DNA from: Kaistia defluvii
GTDB taxonomy: Bacteria > Pseudomonadota > Alphaproteobacteria > Rhizobiales > Kaistiaceae
Assembly: GCF_040548815.1 (NCBI RefSeq)
Contig: NZ_JBEPSM010000002.1
Span: 434,001-498,000 of the forward strand
DNA length: 64,000 nt
Direction of reading: 5' to 3'
Made by a program: the position numbers and the translations under genes. The notes under the pieces are model-generated. The model made no database searches, was not told where the DNA came from, and worked only from the letters and a program-made list of their open reading frames with translations. Of this stretch, positions 8,840-18,500 are shown one piece after another (within the stretch, counting starts at the first letter, position 1; each line of letters starts with the position of its first letter).

Positions 8840-10765
8840 ATGTCGAAGCCTGAAACGACTCCTTTCCGCCGCCTCAAGCCTGTGCCGCACACCCGCGTCG
8901 CCTTCACCGAAGGCTTCTGGGCCGACCGCATGCGGGTCAACCGCGAGACGACGATCCCGACCCAGTTCCAGCGGCTGGAGGAGGAGGGCTTCATCGAGGT
9001 GCTCGACGTCGACCAGCCGCCCAAGCCGCTGGTCCGGCCGATCAATGAATACGGCCTGTCGATGCAGATGTTCTTCGATTCCGATTTCGGAAAATGGATC
9101 GAGGCGGCGAGCTACAGCCTTGCCACCCATCCCGATCCCGGCATCGAGGCGAAGATCGACTTCTTGGTCGAGAAGCTCGACCACGCGCAACTGGCCGATG
9201 GCTATCTGAACAGCTGGTTCATCCGCCGGGCGCCCGAGAAGCGCTGGACCAATCTGCGCGACTGGCACGAGATGTATTCGATGGGCCATCTCGTCGAGGG
9301 CGCCGTCGCCTATTTCGAGGCGACGGGAAAGCGCCGCTTCCTCGATGTGATGATCCGCTGCGTCGATCATATCGCCAGCGTGTTCGGTCGCGAGCCCGGC
9401 AAGCGGCACGGCTATGACGCGCATGAGGAAATCGAGCTGGCCCTGGTCAAGCTCTATCGCGCCACGGGAGAGGCGCGCTTCCTCGATCTCGCGCGCTATT
9501 TCATCGACGAGCGCGGCGCGCAGAACCCGCATTATTTCGACGAGGAAGTGAAGGAATTTCCCGGCGGCAAGCCATTCAATTTCGGCACCTATGAGTATAG
9601 CCAGTCGCACAAGCCGGTGCGCGAGCAGGACGAGGTCGTGGGCCACGCCGTCCGCGCCATGTACCTTTACAGCGCCATGGCCGATCTCGCCGCCGAGGAT
9701 AATGACGCCAGCCTGAAGGCGGCGCTCGACAAGCTCTGGCGGCACCTGACCAGCCGCCAGCTCTATGTCACCGGCGGCATGGGGCCGGCCGTCGAGAACG
9801 AGGGCTTCACCCGTTCCTTCGACCTGCCCAACGAGACCGCCTATGCGGAAACCTGCGCCGCCGTCTCGCTGGTGTTCTGGGGCCATCGCATGGCGGCGAT
9901 CGACCTCGATGGTCGCTTCGCCGATCACATGGAACTGGTGCTGCACAATGGCGCGCTGTCCGGCGTGTCGCTGGGCGGCGACCAGTATTTCTACGAGAAT
10001 CCGCTGGAAAGTCACGGCCAGCATCGGCGCTGGCGCTGGCACTATTGCCCGTGCTGCCCGACCAATCTCGCCCGCCTCCTCGCCTCGCTCGGCGGCTATG
10101 TCGCGAGTCATGACGACGAGAACATCGCTGTCCATCTCTACGCCGCCTCGACGATCGAGATGAAGGTCGCGGGCCGGGCGGTGCGGCTGACGCAGCAGAC
10201 GGCCTATCCCTGGGACGGTGATATCCGCCTCTCTATCGAGGCGTATGCTCCCGTGTCGGCAACCCTCTGGCTGCGCATTCCCGGCTGGTGCCGCGGCGCG
10301 ACCGCCAGCGTCAATGGCGCTCCGGTCGATGTCGATGCGCTGACACGAAAGGGCTATCTCGGCATCCGGCGCGAATGGGCCACCGGTGACGAGGTCCGCC
10401 TGCATTTCGACATGCCGGTCGAAGCGCTGCATGCCCATCCCGACGTCGGCATGGATGCCGACCGCGTCGCGCTCAAGCGAGGGCCGGTGCTCTATTGCGT
10501 CGAGGAGGCCGACAATGCCGCGCCGCCGCAGCGCATGCGGCTGGCTTCCGGTGAGGCGAAGGCGGCCTACCAGCCTGACCTGCTCGGCGGCGTCGTGACG
10601 CTCGAGGTGCCGGCCACGGTCGACCAGACTGGCGACTGGCAGGACACCCTCTATCGGCCGAAGCCGGCCGAAACGGTTCCGGGTACCATCACCGCCATTC
10701 CCTATTTTGCCTGGGCCAATCGCGAGCCCGGCGGGATGCTGGTCTGGCTGCGCGACGGACGCTGA
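8840..10765 (+). CDS. Glycoside hydrolase family 127, beta-L-arabinofuranosidase-like
   Basis: Predicted to release L-arabinose from beta-L-arabinofuranosides, the linkage of hydroxyproline-bound arabinan chains on plant extensins. 641 residues. All the key residues known from Bifidobacterium HypBA1 (E322, E338, C340, C417, C418) have counterparts: E321, E337 and C339 (NETAYAETCAAV) and C405-C406 in YCPCCPTNLARL, the zinc-thiolate cysteine site. No signal peptide, so it acts in the cytoplasm on imported small substrates. Start ATG at 8840 follows the open frame's last plausible methionine; the ribosome site is weak. It lies 102 bp before the hydroxyproline genes on the same strand, which fits the substrate. 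Confidence 0.87.
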   Translation: MSKPETTPFRRLKPVPHTRVAFTEGFWADRMRVNRETTIPTQFQRLEEEGFIEVLDVDQPPKPLVRPINEYGLSMQMFFDSDFGKWIEAASYSLATHPDPGIEAKIDFLVEKLDHAQLADGYLNSWFIRRAPEKRWTNLRDWHEMYSMGHLVEGAVAYFEATGKRRFLDVMIRCVDHIASVFGREPGKRHGYDAHEEIELALVKLYRATGEARFLDLARYFIDERGAQNPHYFDEEVKEFPGGKPFNFGTYEYSQSHKPVREQDEVVGHAVRAMYLYSAMADLAAEDNDASLKAALDKLWRHLTSRQLYVTGGMGPAVENEGFTRSFDLPNETAYAETCAAVSLVFWGHRMAAIDLDGRFADHMELVLHNGALSGVSLGGDQYFYENPLESHGQHRRWRWHYCPCCPTNLARLLASLGGYVASHDDENIAVHLYAASTIEMKVAGRAVRLTQQTAYPWDGDIRLSIEAYAPVSATLWLRIPGWCRGATASVNGAPVDVDALTRKGYLGIRREWATGDEVRLHFDMPVEALHAHPDVGMDADRVALKRGPVLYCVEEADNAAPPQRMRLASGEAKAAYQPDLLGGVVTLEVPATVDQTGDWQDTLYRPKPAETVPGTITAIPYFAWANREPGGMLVWLRDGR

Positions 10766-10866
10766 AACCCGATTCCTTTGCGGCGGGGAGCGGGTAGGGT
10801 GGCAGGCCTTGCCCGCGCTTCGTTGGTCGAGCTTGAAACCTTTGGGCCGGATCTTGAGGAGAGTTT

Positions 10867-12111
10867 ATGCGCGTCGGCATTATCGGATCCGGAATCATCG
10901 GCGTCGCCATCGCCCATGCATTGCTCGATGAAGGCCATCTCGTCGATCTGATCGACCGCGAGGGGATCGCGGCGGGAACCTCGGCGGGCAATGCCGGCTG
11001 GATCGCGCACCTGGATATCCTGCCGCTCGCCTCGCCAAAGGCCTGGCGCAACCTGCCGCGCTGGGCGCTTGATCCGCTCGGGCCGCTGGCGATCCGGCCT
11101 GCCTATCTGCCGGCGCTGATGCCCTGGCTTGCCCGCTTCATCAGCGCCAGTCGCCCCGCTCGCATCGAGGCATCGACGCAGGCCATCGCTGCCCTGAATG
11201 GAAGGGCTCTGCCAGCCTGGCGGAAGCGGCTGGAGGCCGTTGGCCTTGCGCATCACCTGCGTGAAAAGGGCCTGCTCTCGGTCTGGGCCGACGAGCGCGG
11301 CTTTCGTGCCGCGCAGCCGCTGTTCGAGCGCCAGGGCAGGCTCGGCATCGCGGTCGAGAGGCTGGATGCTGCGGCGCTCCGTACCTTGGAACCGGCCTTC
11401 GGCCCGCGCGCTGTCGCCGGCGCGCTTTATCCCACCGGCTGTCATGTCTCCGACCCGCTGGACTTCACCCGCGCGCTCGCCCAGGCCGCGATCGAACGCG
11501 GCGCCGAAGTTCGCAAGTTCGAGGTCGTCGATGTCCGAGCGGGCGGGGATCTGGTGACGGTCCGCACCTCGTTCGATACGCTGGCGCAATATGACCGCAT
11601 GGTCGTGGCGACCGGCGCTTGGTCGAAGCCGCTCGCCGCATCCCTTGGCGACAAGGTGCCGCTCGATACCGAGCGCGGCTACAACGTCACGCTGCCTTCC
11701 GGCCGGCTGGGGCTGACCCGCCCGGTGATGTTCGAGGGGGAGGGCTTCGTCACCACGCCGCTCGACAGCGGCGACCGTGTTGGCGGCAGCGTCGAGTTTG
11801 CCGGGCTCGAAGCCACTCCGAACTTCAAGCGCGTCGATGCTATACTGGGCAAGCTGAAGCGCTTCCTGCCCGAGGCCGAGCTTTCCGGTGGCACGCGCTG
11901 GATGGGCTTTCGTCCGTCGACGCCGGATTCACTGCCGGTCATTGGCCGGGCCTCGCGCGATCCGCGCATCGTCTATGCCTTTGGCCATGCCCATCATGGC
12001 TTGACCCAGGCCGCCGCGACGGCTGAACTCGTCGCCAGCCTGATCGCCGACCGGCGGCCCGATATCGACCTTGCCCCTTATTCTCCCGAGCGCTTCGTAA
12101 AAAGGTTCTGA
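10867..12111 (+). CDS. FAD-dependent oxidoreductase, D-amino-acid / D-hydroxyproline dehydrogenase-like
   Basis: DadA/DAO-family flavoenzyme of 414 residues. The ADP-binding beta-alpha-beta unit is at the extreme N-terminus with GSGIIG at 7-12 and the acidic end of strand two in DLID. The C-terminus carries the family's GTRWMGFRPSTPDSLPVIG and GHAHHGLTQA stretches. ATG at 10867 has GAGGAGAG just upstream. It is followed after two bases by a proline-racemase-family epimerase, the standard pairing in bacterial 4-hydroxy-L-proline breakdown: the epimerase makes cis-4-hydroxy-D-proline and this enzyme oxidises it to pyrroline-4-hydroxy-2-carboxylate. General D-amino-acid dehydrogenase activity is the alternative. 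Confidence 0.85.
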   Translation: MRVGIIGSGIIGVAIAHALLDEGHLVDLIDREGIAAGTSAGNAGWIAHLDILPLASPKAWRNLPRWALDPLGPLAIRPAYLPALMPWLARFISASRPARIEASTQAIAALNGRALPAWRKRLEAVGLAHHLREKGLLSVWADERGFRAAQPLFERQGRLGIAVERLDAAALRTLEPAFGPRAVAGALYPTGCHVSDPLDFTRALAQAAIERGAEVRKFEVVDVRAGGDLVTVRTSFDTLAQYDRMVVATGAWSKPLAASLGDKVPLDTERGYNVTLPSGRLGLTRPVMFEGEGFVTTPLDSGDRVGGSVEFAGLEATPNFKRVDAILGKLKRFLPEAELSGGTRWMGFRPSTPDSLPVIGRASRDPRIVYAFGHAHHGLTQAAATAELVASLIADRRPDIDLAPYSPERFVKRF

Positions 12112-12113
12112 GC

Positions 12114-13130
12114 ATGGCTCGTCACACCTTCGTCTGCATTGATGGCCACACCTGCGGCAATCCGGTCCGCGTCGTCACCGGCGGTTCGATCCCGGTGCTG
12201 AAGGGCGCCACCATGTTCGACAAGCGCCAGCATTTCCTGGCCGAGTTCGACTGGATCCGGAAGTCGCTCTGCTTCGAGCCGCGGGGCCACGACATGATGT
12301 CGGGCTCGATCCTCTATCCGCCGTCGAGCGACGAGTACGACGTCGCGATCCTGTTCATCGAGACGTCCGGCTGCCTCCCGATGTGCGGCCATGGCACCAT
12401 CGGCACGGTGACGACGATCATCGAGCACGGTCTCGTTACCCCCAAAACGCCGGGACTTCTGCGGCTGGAAACGCCGGCCGGTCTTGTCGAGGCGCGCTAT
12501 GTCCAGAACGGCCCCTATGTCGACAGCGTCACGCTGACCAACGTGCCGTCCTTCCTGCTTGGGCGCGGCTACGAGGTCGAGGTAGAGGGCATCGGCACGC
12601 TGACCGTCGACGTCGCCTATGGCGGCAATTTCTACGCGATCGTGGAGCCGCAGCCGAACTATGCGGACCTGTCGGATCTGGAGCCGTCCGATATCGTCCG
12701 CCTCTCGCCAAAGCTGCGGACGGCCTTCAACGCGCGGCATAGCATCGTGCATCCGGAGAATCCGGCGCTGAACAAGCTCACCCATGTGTTGTGGACCGGC
12801 AAGCCGAAGAATCCGGGCTCGTCCGGCCGCAACGCCGTGTTTTATGGCGACAAGGCCATCGATCGCTCGCCCTGCGGCACCGGCACGTCGGCCCGCGTCG
12901 CGCAGCTCTTCGCCACGGGCAGGCTGCAGGAGGGCGAGGCCTTCGTGCATGAGAGCATCATCGGCTCGACCTTCACAGGCCGCGTTGCCCGCCAGACGAC
13001 GGTCGGTGGCAAGCCGGCGATCATCCCGACGATCGAGGGCTGGGCGCGGGTGACGGGCTACAACACCATCTTCGTGGATGACCGGGACCCCTTCTGGGCC
13101 GGCTTCCAGGTGGTCGACGGCGAAGGCTAG
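12114..13130 (+). CDS. 4-hydroxyproline 2-epimerase (proline racemase family)
   Basis: Cytoplasmic cofactor-independent epimerase that inverts C2 of trans-4-hydroxy-L-proline through two opposed cysteines. Both are visible: C91 in PMCGHGTIG and C254 in SPCGTGTSA. Having Cys at both sites argues for epimerase or racemase rather than trans-3-hydroxyproline dehydratase, which has Thr at one of them. 338 residues, normal length. The gene starts two bases after the stop of the flavin dehydrogenase, so the two are surely co-transcribed. The later steps (pyrroline-4-hydroxy-2-carboxylate deaminase and ketoglutarate semialdehyde dehydrogenase) are not in the window. Confidence 0.88.
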   Translation: MARHTFVCIDGHTCGNPVRVVTGGSIPVLKGATMFDKRQHFLAEFDWIRKSLCFEPRGHDMMSGSILYPPSSDEYDVAILFIETSGCLPMCGHGTIGTVTTIIEHGLVTPKTPGLLRLETPAGLVEARYVQNGPYVDSVTLTNVPSFLLGRGYEVEVEGIGTLTVDVAYGGNFYAIVEPQPNYADLSDLEPSDIVRLSPKLRTAFNARHSIVHPENPALNKLTHVLWTGKPKNPGSSGRNAVFYGDKAIDRSPCGTGTSARVAQLFATGRLQEGEAFVHESIIGSTFTGRVARQTTVGGKPAIIPTIEGWARVTGYNTIFVDDRDPFWAGFQVVDGEG

Positions 13131-13238
13131 CCGCGCGCGAATTGCAAAGAAGTGTGATGTCCGCGACATCGCACTCGTAGCGGGCGGGGCGCCGCTTCGC
13201 TAAAACGACAGTCCCGACGCCAATCTGGATCCGCTGCC

Positions 13239-14270
13239 ATGCGTGCCCTCGTTCTCGAAGAAAAGCTCAAGCTCTCGCTCCGCGACATCGACCTGCCACT
13301 CGAGGTCGGTCCGCGCGATGTTCGCATCGCCATCCACACGGTCGGCGTCTGCGGCTCGGACGTGCACTATTACACCCATGGCGCGATCGGCCCGTTCATC
13401 GTCAAGCAGCCGATGGTGCTCGGCCACGAGGCCTCCGGGACGGTGCTGGAGATCGGCTCCGAGGTGAAGAACCTCAAGGTTGGCGACCGCGTCTGCATGG
13501 AGCCGGGCGTTCCCGACCTGAATTCCAAGGCTTCCAAGCTCGGCATCTACAATGTCGATCCGAGCGTCACCTTTTGGGCGACGCCGCCGGTGCATGGCTG
13601 CCTGACGCCGCAGGTCGTGTTCCCCGCCGCCTTCACCTACAAGCTGCCAGACAACGTCTCCTTCGCCGAGGGCGCGATGGTCGAGCCTTTTGCCATCGGC
13701 ATGCAGGCTGCGACCAAGGCGAAGATCGTCCCGGGTGACACGGCGCTGGTCATCGGCGCCGGACCGATCGGCATAATGGTGGCGCTGGCGGCGCTCGCCG
13801 GGGGTTGCAGCCGCGTGTATATCTCCGATCTCGTCAATGAGAAGCTGGCCATCGCCGGCCAATATGACGGCGTCATCCCGGTCAACATCCGCGAGCATGA
13901 CTTGAAGGCGAAGATCGCGGCGGAGACGGAGAACTGGGGCGTCGACATCGTGTTCGAGGCTTCGGGCAGCCCGCGCGCCTATGACGGCATCTTCAACTAT
14001 GTCCGTCCAGGCGGCTGCATCGTCTTTGTCGGCCTGCCCGTCGAGCCGATCGCGCTCGATATCGTCTCGGCCTCGGCCAAGGAAGTCCGGATGGAGACGG
14101 TATTCCGCTACGCCAACGTGTTTGATCGCGCCCTGGCGCTGATCGCGTCCGGCAAGGTCGATTTGGCGCCGCTGATTACCGGCACTTACGATTTCGAAGA
14201 GTCGATCGCCGCGTTCGAGCGTGCCGCCTCGGCCAACCCGAACGACGTGAAGCTGCAGATCACGCTGTAG
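13239..14270 (+). CDS. Zinc-dependent alcohol dehydrogenase, xylitol/sorbitol dehydrogenase-like
   Basis: Medium-chain NAD(P)-dependent polyol dehydrogenase, 343 residues. The catalytic zinc ligands are present: C38 ([10 protein letters not shown]) and H63-E64 (GHEASG); the Rossmann motif is GAGPIG. The lobe that usually holds four structural-zinc cysteines reads [20 protein letters not shown] and has none, a feature I recall from rhizobial D-xylulose reductase/xylitol dehydrogenases. Likely reaction is xylitol to D-xylulose or a related polyol. It follows the hydroxyproline genes by about 108 bp and ends before a bidirectional terminator; with transaldolase nearby it would feed the pentose phosphate pathway. 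Confidence 0.85.
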   Translation: MRALVLEEKLKLSLRDIDLPLEVGPRDVRIAIHTVGVCGSDVHYYTHGAIGPFIVKQPMVLGHEASGTVLEIGSEVKNLKVGDRVCMEPGVPDLNSKASKLGIYNVDPSVTFWATPPVHGCLTPQVVFPAAFTYKLPDNVSFAEGAMVEPFAIGMQAATKAKIVPGDTALVIGAGPIGIMVALAALAGGCSRVYISDLVNEKLAIAGQYDGVIPVNIREHDLKAKIAAETENWGVDIVFEASGSPRAYDGIFNYVRPGGCIVFVGLPVEPIALDIVSASAKEVRMETVFRYANVFDRALALIASGKVDLAPLITGTYDFEESIAAFERAASANPNDVKLQITL

Positions 14271-14292
14271 GTTGGTGGAAAGGGCGCTATGC

Positions 14293-14321
14293 CTTCATCT
14301 CTCCCTCAGGGAGACGTGAAG
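14293..14321. other. Hairpin without T-run downstream of the dehydrogenase
   Basis: CTTCA and TCTCCC on the left pair with GGGAGA and TGAAG on the right around a short loop. It may be a transcript 3' stabiliser or a repeat remnant. The true terminator follows 30 bp later. Confidence 0.35.
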
Positions 14322-14345
14322 AAAGAGTTCGCTATCCGAAACCAA

Positions 14346-14377
14346 AAAAGGCCCCGGATTGCTCCGGGGCCTTTTCT
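14346..14377. terminator. Bidirectional Rho-independent terminator
   Basis: Perfect stem GGCCCCGG / CCGGGGCC extended by AAAA/TTTT, with A-run on the left and T-run on the right, placed between the convergent dehydrogenase and PRC-barrel genes. It should stop transcription in both directions. Confidence 0.9.
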
Positions 14378-14398
14378 TATGTCGGCTTGGAAGCCGGA

Positions 14399-14767
14399 TC
14401 ACATCATCCAGTAAGGGGGCATGCCGTAATAGTCATGCACCTTCTTCTCGTAGTCGCGGTCGCCCCAGGCGGGTTCATCGCCCTCGTCATAGGCGGGTCC
14501 GCCTTCGAGTTGTTCCTTGGTGAGGCCGACGACGTAGCCGCCCTGCGTCGTGTCATACTTCAAGGTATTCCACGGCAGCGGATGGTACTTCTCGCCGAGG
14601 CCGAGGAAACCGCCAAAGGACATGATGGCATAGGCCACACGGCCGCTCTGCTTGTCGATCATAACGTCATGAATATCACCGAGCCGATCGCCCTGCGTAT
14701 TGTAGACTGCGGTACCGTCGACCTTCGTCGCGCCGATCAGGGAGTTGGTGGTATGAATCTGTTCCAT
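14399..14767 (-). CDS. PRC-barrel domain protein
   Basis: Small cytoplasmic protein of 122 residues. The PRC-barrel core is visible as DRLGDIHDVMIDKQSGRVAY followed by a glycine-rich turn (FGGFLGLGEKYHPLPW) and an acidic, tyrosine-rich tail. Such stand-alone PRC-barrel proteins are common in Hyphomicrobiales, often stress-linked, with no defined biochemical role. ATG at 14767 is chosen because GGAGG lies seven bases before it; an in-frame ATG nine codons upstream would put that ribosome site inside the gene. It is single, convergent with the dehydrogenase and separated from the MaoC gene by about 80 bp. Confidence 0.8.
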   Translation of the reverse strand: MEQIHTTNSLIGATKVDGTAVYNTQGDRLGDIHDVMIDKQSGRVAYAIMSFGGFLGLGEKYHPLPWNTLKYDTTQGGYVVGLTKEQLEGGPAYDEGDEPAWGDRDYEKKVHDYYGMPPYWMM

Positions 14768-14846
14768 CTCTTTCCTCCATGTTTGCGTGTCCATGGTGGT
14801 AAAACGTCGATGGAAGAGCTTGGTTCCGATAAATCGGAGCTTTGGA

Positions 14847-15293
14847 TCAGGCCGGCCGCTTCGCCACGAGATAGATGTGCTCGCAGGCGAGCACCGTCTC
14901 GCCGGTCTGCTTGGTGACGGTCACCAGTTCCGAAACGATGCCGTGGGTTGTGCGCTTTGGGTGATCGCGCTTCTCGGTGATCTTCGCTTCGACGGTGATC
15001 GTGTCGTTGATGAAGACGGGCTTCACGAACCGCACCTTGTCATAGCCATAAGACATGGCGTGCGGATTGATCGTCGTCGCCGTCATGCCGACTGCGACCG
15101 AGAGGATCAGCGTGCCGTGGGCAACGCGCTGCTTGAAGTCCTGCGTCTCGCACCATTCGGCGTCCATGTGGTGCGGAAAGAAATCGCCCGTCTGGCCGGC
15201 ATGCAGCACGATGTCGGTCTCGGTGATCGTCCGCCCCATCGTGCGGCGCGAGAATCCGATTTCGTAGTCTTCGAAGTACTGCTCGACGATCAT
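14847..15293 (-). CDS. MaoC-like hot-dog-fold hydratase
   Basis: 148-residue single-domain member of the MaoC/R-specific enoyl-CoA hydratase family. The hydratase dyad is present as D37 and H42 in [13 protein letters not shown], matching the family G-D-x-N-P-x-H pattern with the Asn replaced. Cytoplasmic. The second half ([18 protein letters not shown]) is very like the MaoC protein at 25457, so the two are probably paralogues with related substrates. It is separated from the upstream SDR by a 91-bp palindromic repeat. A hydration step on a CoA-bound sugar-derived or branched acid is possible; no substrate can be assigned. Confidence 0.8.
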   Translation of the reverse strand: MIVEQYFEDYEIGFSRRTMGRTITETDIVLHAGQTGDFFPHHMDAEWCETQDFKQRVAHGTLILSVAVGMTATTINPHAMSYGYDKVRFVKPVFINDTITVEAKITEKRDHPKRTTHGIVSELVTVTKQTGETVLACEHIYLVAKRPA

Positions 15294-15340
15294 GGTGGTT
15301 CTCTTGCGGTATACGCGGCGCCTGTACCGGAAAAAGCTCC

Positions 15341-15431
15341 GTCATCCCGGGCGAAGACCCGGGATCCATCCAGCCGGGGTGAGTGACGTAAAGGTTCCGT
15401 CTGGATGGATCCCCGCTTTCGCGGGGATGAC
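15341..15431. repeat. Intergenic palindromic repeat (GTCATCCC family)
   Basis: A 91-bp element framed by GTCATCCC and GGGATGAC. Each end forms its own small hairpin (CCCGGGCGAAGACCCGGG on the left, CCCCGCTTTCGCGGGG on the right), and the inner GGATCCATCCAG / CTGGATGGATCC arms pair with each other. This matches a widespread alphaproteobacterial intergenic repeat type. It sits between two same-strand genes and may act as an mRNA processing or decay boundary. Confidence 0.75.
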
Positions 15432-15496
15432 GGCGGAGGGGCGCTGGCCGTGAGGACGCCCTGCCGCCGTCGTGTAGCGTGAAGGACTTGCTGGTC

Positions 15497-16231
15497 CTAG
15501 TTGACCCAGCCGCCGTCGATGATGTGCATCTGGCCGGTGGTATAGGTCGCGGTTGCCAGATAGATGGCGAGGTCTGCGATCTCGCTCGGCTGTCCGATGC
15601 GGCCGATCGGCTGGCGGGCGATGAAGGCCTTGCGGGCGGCTTCATAGTCGCCCTGGTCGCGCAGACGCTGCTGCAGCGAAGGGCTTTCGACCGTGCCGGG
15701 GCAGATGCCGTTGCAGCGGATGCCCTTTGCGACGTAGTCGGCGGCGACCGACTTGGTCAGGCCGACGGTCGCTGCCTTGGTCACGCCATAGGCGAAGCGG
15801 TTCGGCACGCCCTTGATTGAGCCGGCGACCGAGCAGATGTTGACGATCGAGCCGTCCTTCTGCGCCAGCATGCCCGGCAGCGCAGCGGAAATGGTGCGCC
15901 ACATCGACTTGACGTTCAGGTCGTAGGCGAAATCGAGATCGGTCTCGGTAGCCTCTTCCAGCGTGCCGGCATGGACGATGCCCGCGCAGTTGAACAGCAC
16001 GTCGATCGTGCCGATCTCGGCGATCAGCGCCTTCACGTCGTCGTTGGACAGCACGTTCAGCTTGCGCGTCGTGATGTTCTCGACGCCGTTGAGTTCGGCA
16101 AGCGCCGTCTCGTTGATGTCGGTCGCCCAGACGATGGCGCCTTCGGCCGCTGCCTGCTCCGCGATCGCCCGTCCGATACCCTGTGCCGCTGCCGTGACCA
16201 GCGCGACCTTGCCTGCGAGCTTGCCGCCCAT
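15497..16231 (-). CDS. SDR oxidoreductase, 2-keto-3-deoxy-L-fuconate dehydrogenase-like
   Basis: Classical short-chain dehydrogenase of 244 residues. NAD-binding TAAAQGIG at 13-20, the NCAG motif at 81-84, and the catalytic S134, Y148 and K152 (YGVTK) are all present. Overall it resembles the BDH2/2-keto-3-deoxy-L-fuconate dehydrogenase branch (short N-terminus GKLAGKVALVTAA, IDGGW near the end). That enzyme oxidises keto-deoxy-fuconate in the non-phosphorylating L-fucose pathway. It is followed upstream on the same strand by a mandelate-racemase-type sugar-acid dehydratase and a CUT1 importer, and a fuconolactonase-like gene lies across the regulator, which supports this call. Another deoxysugar acid is possible. 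Confidence 0.8.
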   Translation of the reverse strand: MGGKLAGKVALVTAAAQGIGRAIAEQAAAEGAIVWATDINETALAELNGVENITTRKLNVLSNDDVKALIAEIGTIDVLFNCAGIVHAGTLEEATETDLDFAYDLNVKSMWRTISAALPGMLAQKDGSIVNICSVAGSIKGVPNRFAYGVTKAATVGLTKSVAADYVAKGIRCNGICPGTVESPSLQQRLRDQGDYEAARKAFIARQPIGRIGQPSEIADLAIYLATATYTTGQMHIIDGGWVN

Positions 16232-16261
16232 TGTCGTCCGTCCCTTTGGTTCGTCGTCAAA

Positions 16262-17368
16262 TCATGTGGTCAGGAAATTCGATCCCTCGACCGTCTGGCG
16301 GCCGATGGCATCAAAGTCCCAGGCGATGCCGAGTCCGGCCTCGGCGCTCGGAATGGCATATCCGTCCGCGATCGTCATGCCCTTTGTCGTCAGGCTGTCC
16401 AACTGCGGGATGTATTCGACCCAGCGTGCATTCGGCACCGCGGCGCAGAGCGCGACATGCAGTTCCATCAGGAAGTGCGGACAGACGACGACGTTGAACG
16501 TCTCGGCCAGATGCGCGACCTTGAGCCAGGGCGTGATGCCGCCGATACGGGCGACGTCGACCTGGACGATGGAACAGGCGCGGCGCTGCAGGTAGTCGCG
16601 GAAATGCAGGCTGGAATAGAGGCTCTCGCCGACCGCGATCGGAATCGAGGTGGATTCGCAAAGCCGGATATGGCCGTCGACGTCGTCGGCCGTCAGCGGC
16701 TCTTCGAGCCAGCCAATATCGGCGGCCTCGTAGTGGCGCGCCCGCCGGATCGCCTCGTCGACCGAGAAGGCCTGGTTGGCGTCGGTGAAGAGCTCGAAGC
16801 CGGGGCCAACCGCCTCGCGCACGGCGTTGAGGCGGGCGACGTCCTCGTGGATCGGCCGGCCGACCTTCATCTTGGCGCCGCCGAAGCCATTCTCCTTGGC
16901 CCGCAGCGTGTCCTCGATGATGGATTCAACCGGCAAATGCAGCCAGCCGCCTTCGGTCGTGTAGAGGCGGATCTTGTCCTGTGCGCCGCCGGCCAGGATG
17001 TGCACCGGCAGGTCCGCCTTGCGTGCCTTCAGGTCCCAGAGCGCCGTATCGATGGCGGCAAGCGCCAGCGAAGTGATGGCGCCGACCGAGGTCGCATGCG
17101 TCATGAACAGGAGATCGCGCCAGATCTGCTCGATCATGCCGGCTTCGCGGCCGATCAGGGCCGGCGCCAGCGTCTTCTCGATCAGCGACATGATGGCCGG
17201 GCCGCCGGTGCCGATCGTGTAGCTGTAGCCGGTGCCGACCGCGCCATCGGCATCGGTGATGCGGATGATCGGCGTTTCCTGGCTGACGAAGGACTGGATC
17301 GCATCGACCCGCTTCACCTTCGGCTTCAGGTCGACCATCAGGCCTTCGACGCGAACGATCTTTGCCAT
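16262..17368 (-). CDS. Enolase-superfamily sugar-acid dehydratase, mandelate racemase subgroup
   Basis: 368-residue magnesium enzyme. The full mandelate racemase residue set is readable: K166-x-K168 (AKMKVG), metal ligands D196, E222 and E248 (FTDANQAF, WLEEPL, GESLYS), the H298-D271 dyad (CPHF, QVDVARIGG) and E319. Numbers almost coincide with mandelate racemase itself (K164/K166, D270, H297, E317). It should therefore abstract the alpha-proton of an aldonic or aldaric acid and eliminate water. Start ATG at 17368 follows GGGGAGG. In context the substrate is probably L-fuconate or a related acid, though classical fuconate dehydratases are longer (about 440 residues). Confidence 0.85.
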   Translation of the reverse strand: MAKIVRVEGLMVDLKPKVKRVDAIQSFVSQETPIIRITDADGAVGTGYSYTIGTGGPAIMSLIEKTLAPALIGREAGMIEQIWRDLLFMTHATSVGAITSLALAAIDTALWDLKARKADLPVHILAGGAQDKIRLYTTEGGWLHLPVESIIEDTLRAKENGFGGAKMKVGRPIHEDVARLNAVREAVGPGFELFTDANQAFSVDEAIRRARHYEAADIGWLEEPLTADDVDGHIRLCESTSIPIAVGESLYSSLHFRDYLQRRACSIVQVDVARIGGITPWLKVAHLAETFNVVVCPHFLMELHVALCAAVPNARWVEYIPQLDSLTTKGMTIADGYAIPSAEAGLGIAWDFDAIGRQTVEGSNFLTT

Positions 17369-17390
17369 AGTTCCTCCCCTTATCTCTCTT

Positions 17391-18494
<1,104 letters not shown>

Positions 18495-18500
18495 ATCGAA

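Noticed and set aside
8810..10438. 542-residue minus-strand open frame opposite the GH127 gene
   Set aside because: Antisense shadow; the GH127 active-site residues on the plus strand are all intact.
13500..13570. Loss of structural-zinc cysteines in the alcohol dehydrogenase as a sign of decay
   Set aside because: The same cysteine-free lobe is, as far as I recall, normal in rhizobial xylitol dehydrogenases; the catalytic zinc ligands are intact.
15341..15431. Possible CRISPR or small RNA
   Set aside because: Only a single palindromic unit with no spacer-repeat periodicity and no promoter; fits a dispersed intergenic repeat.
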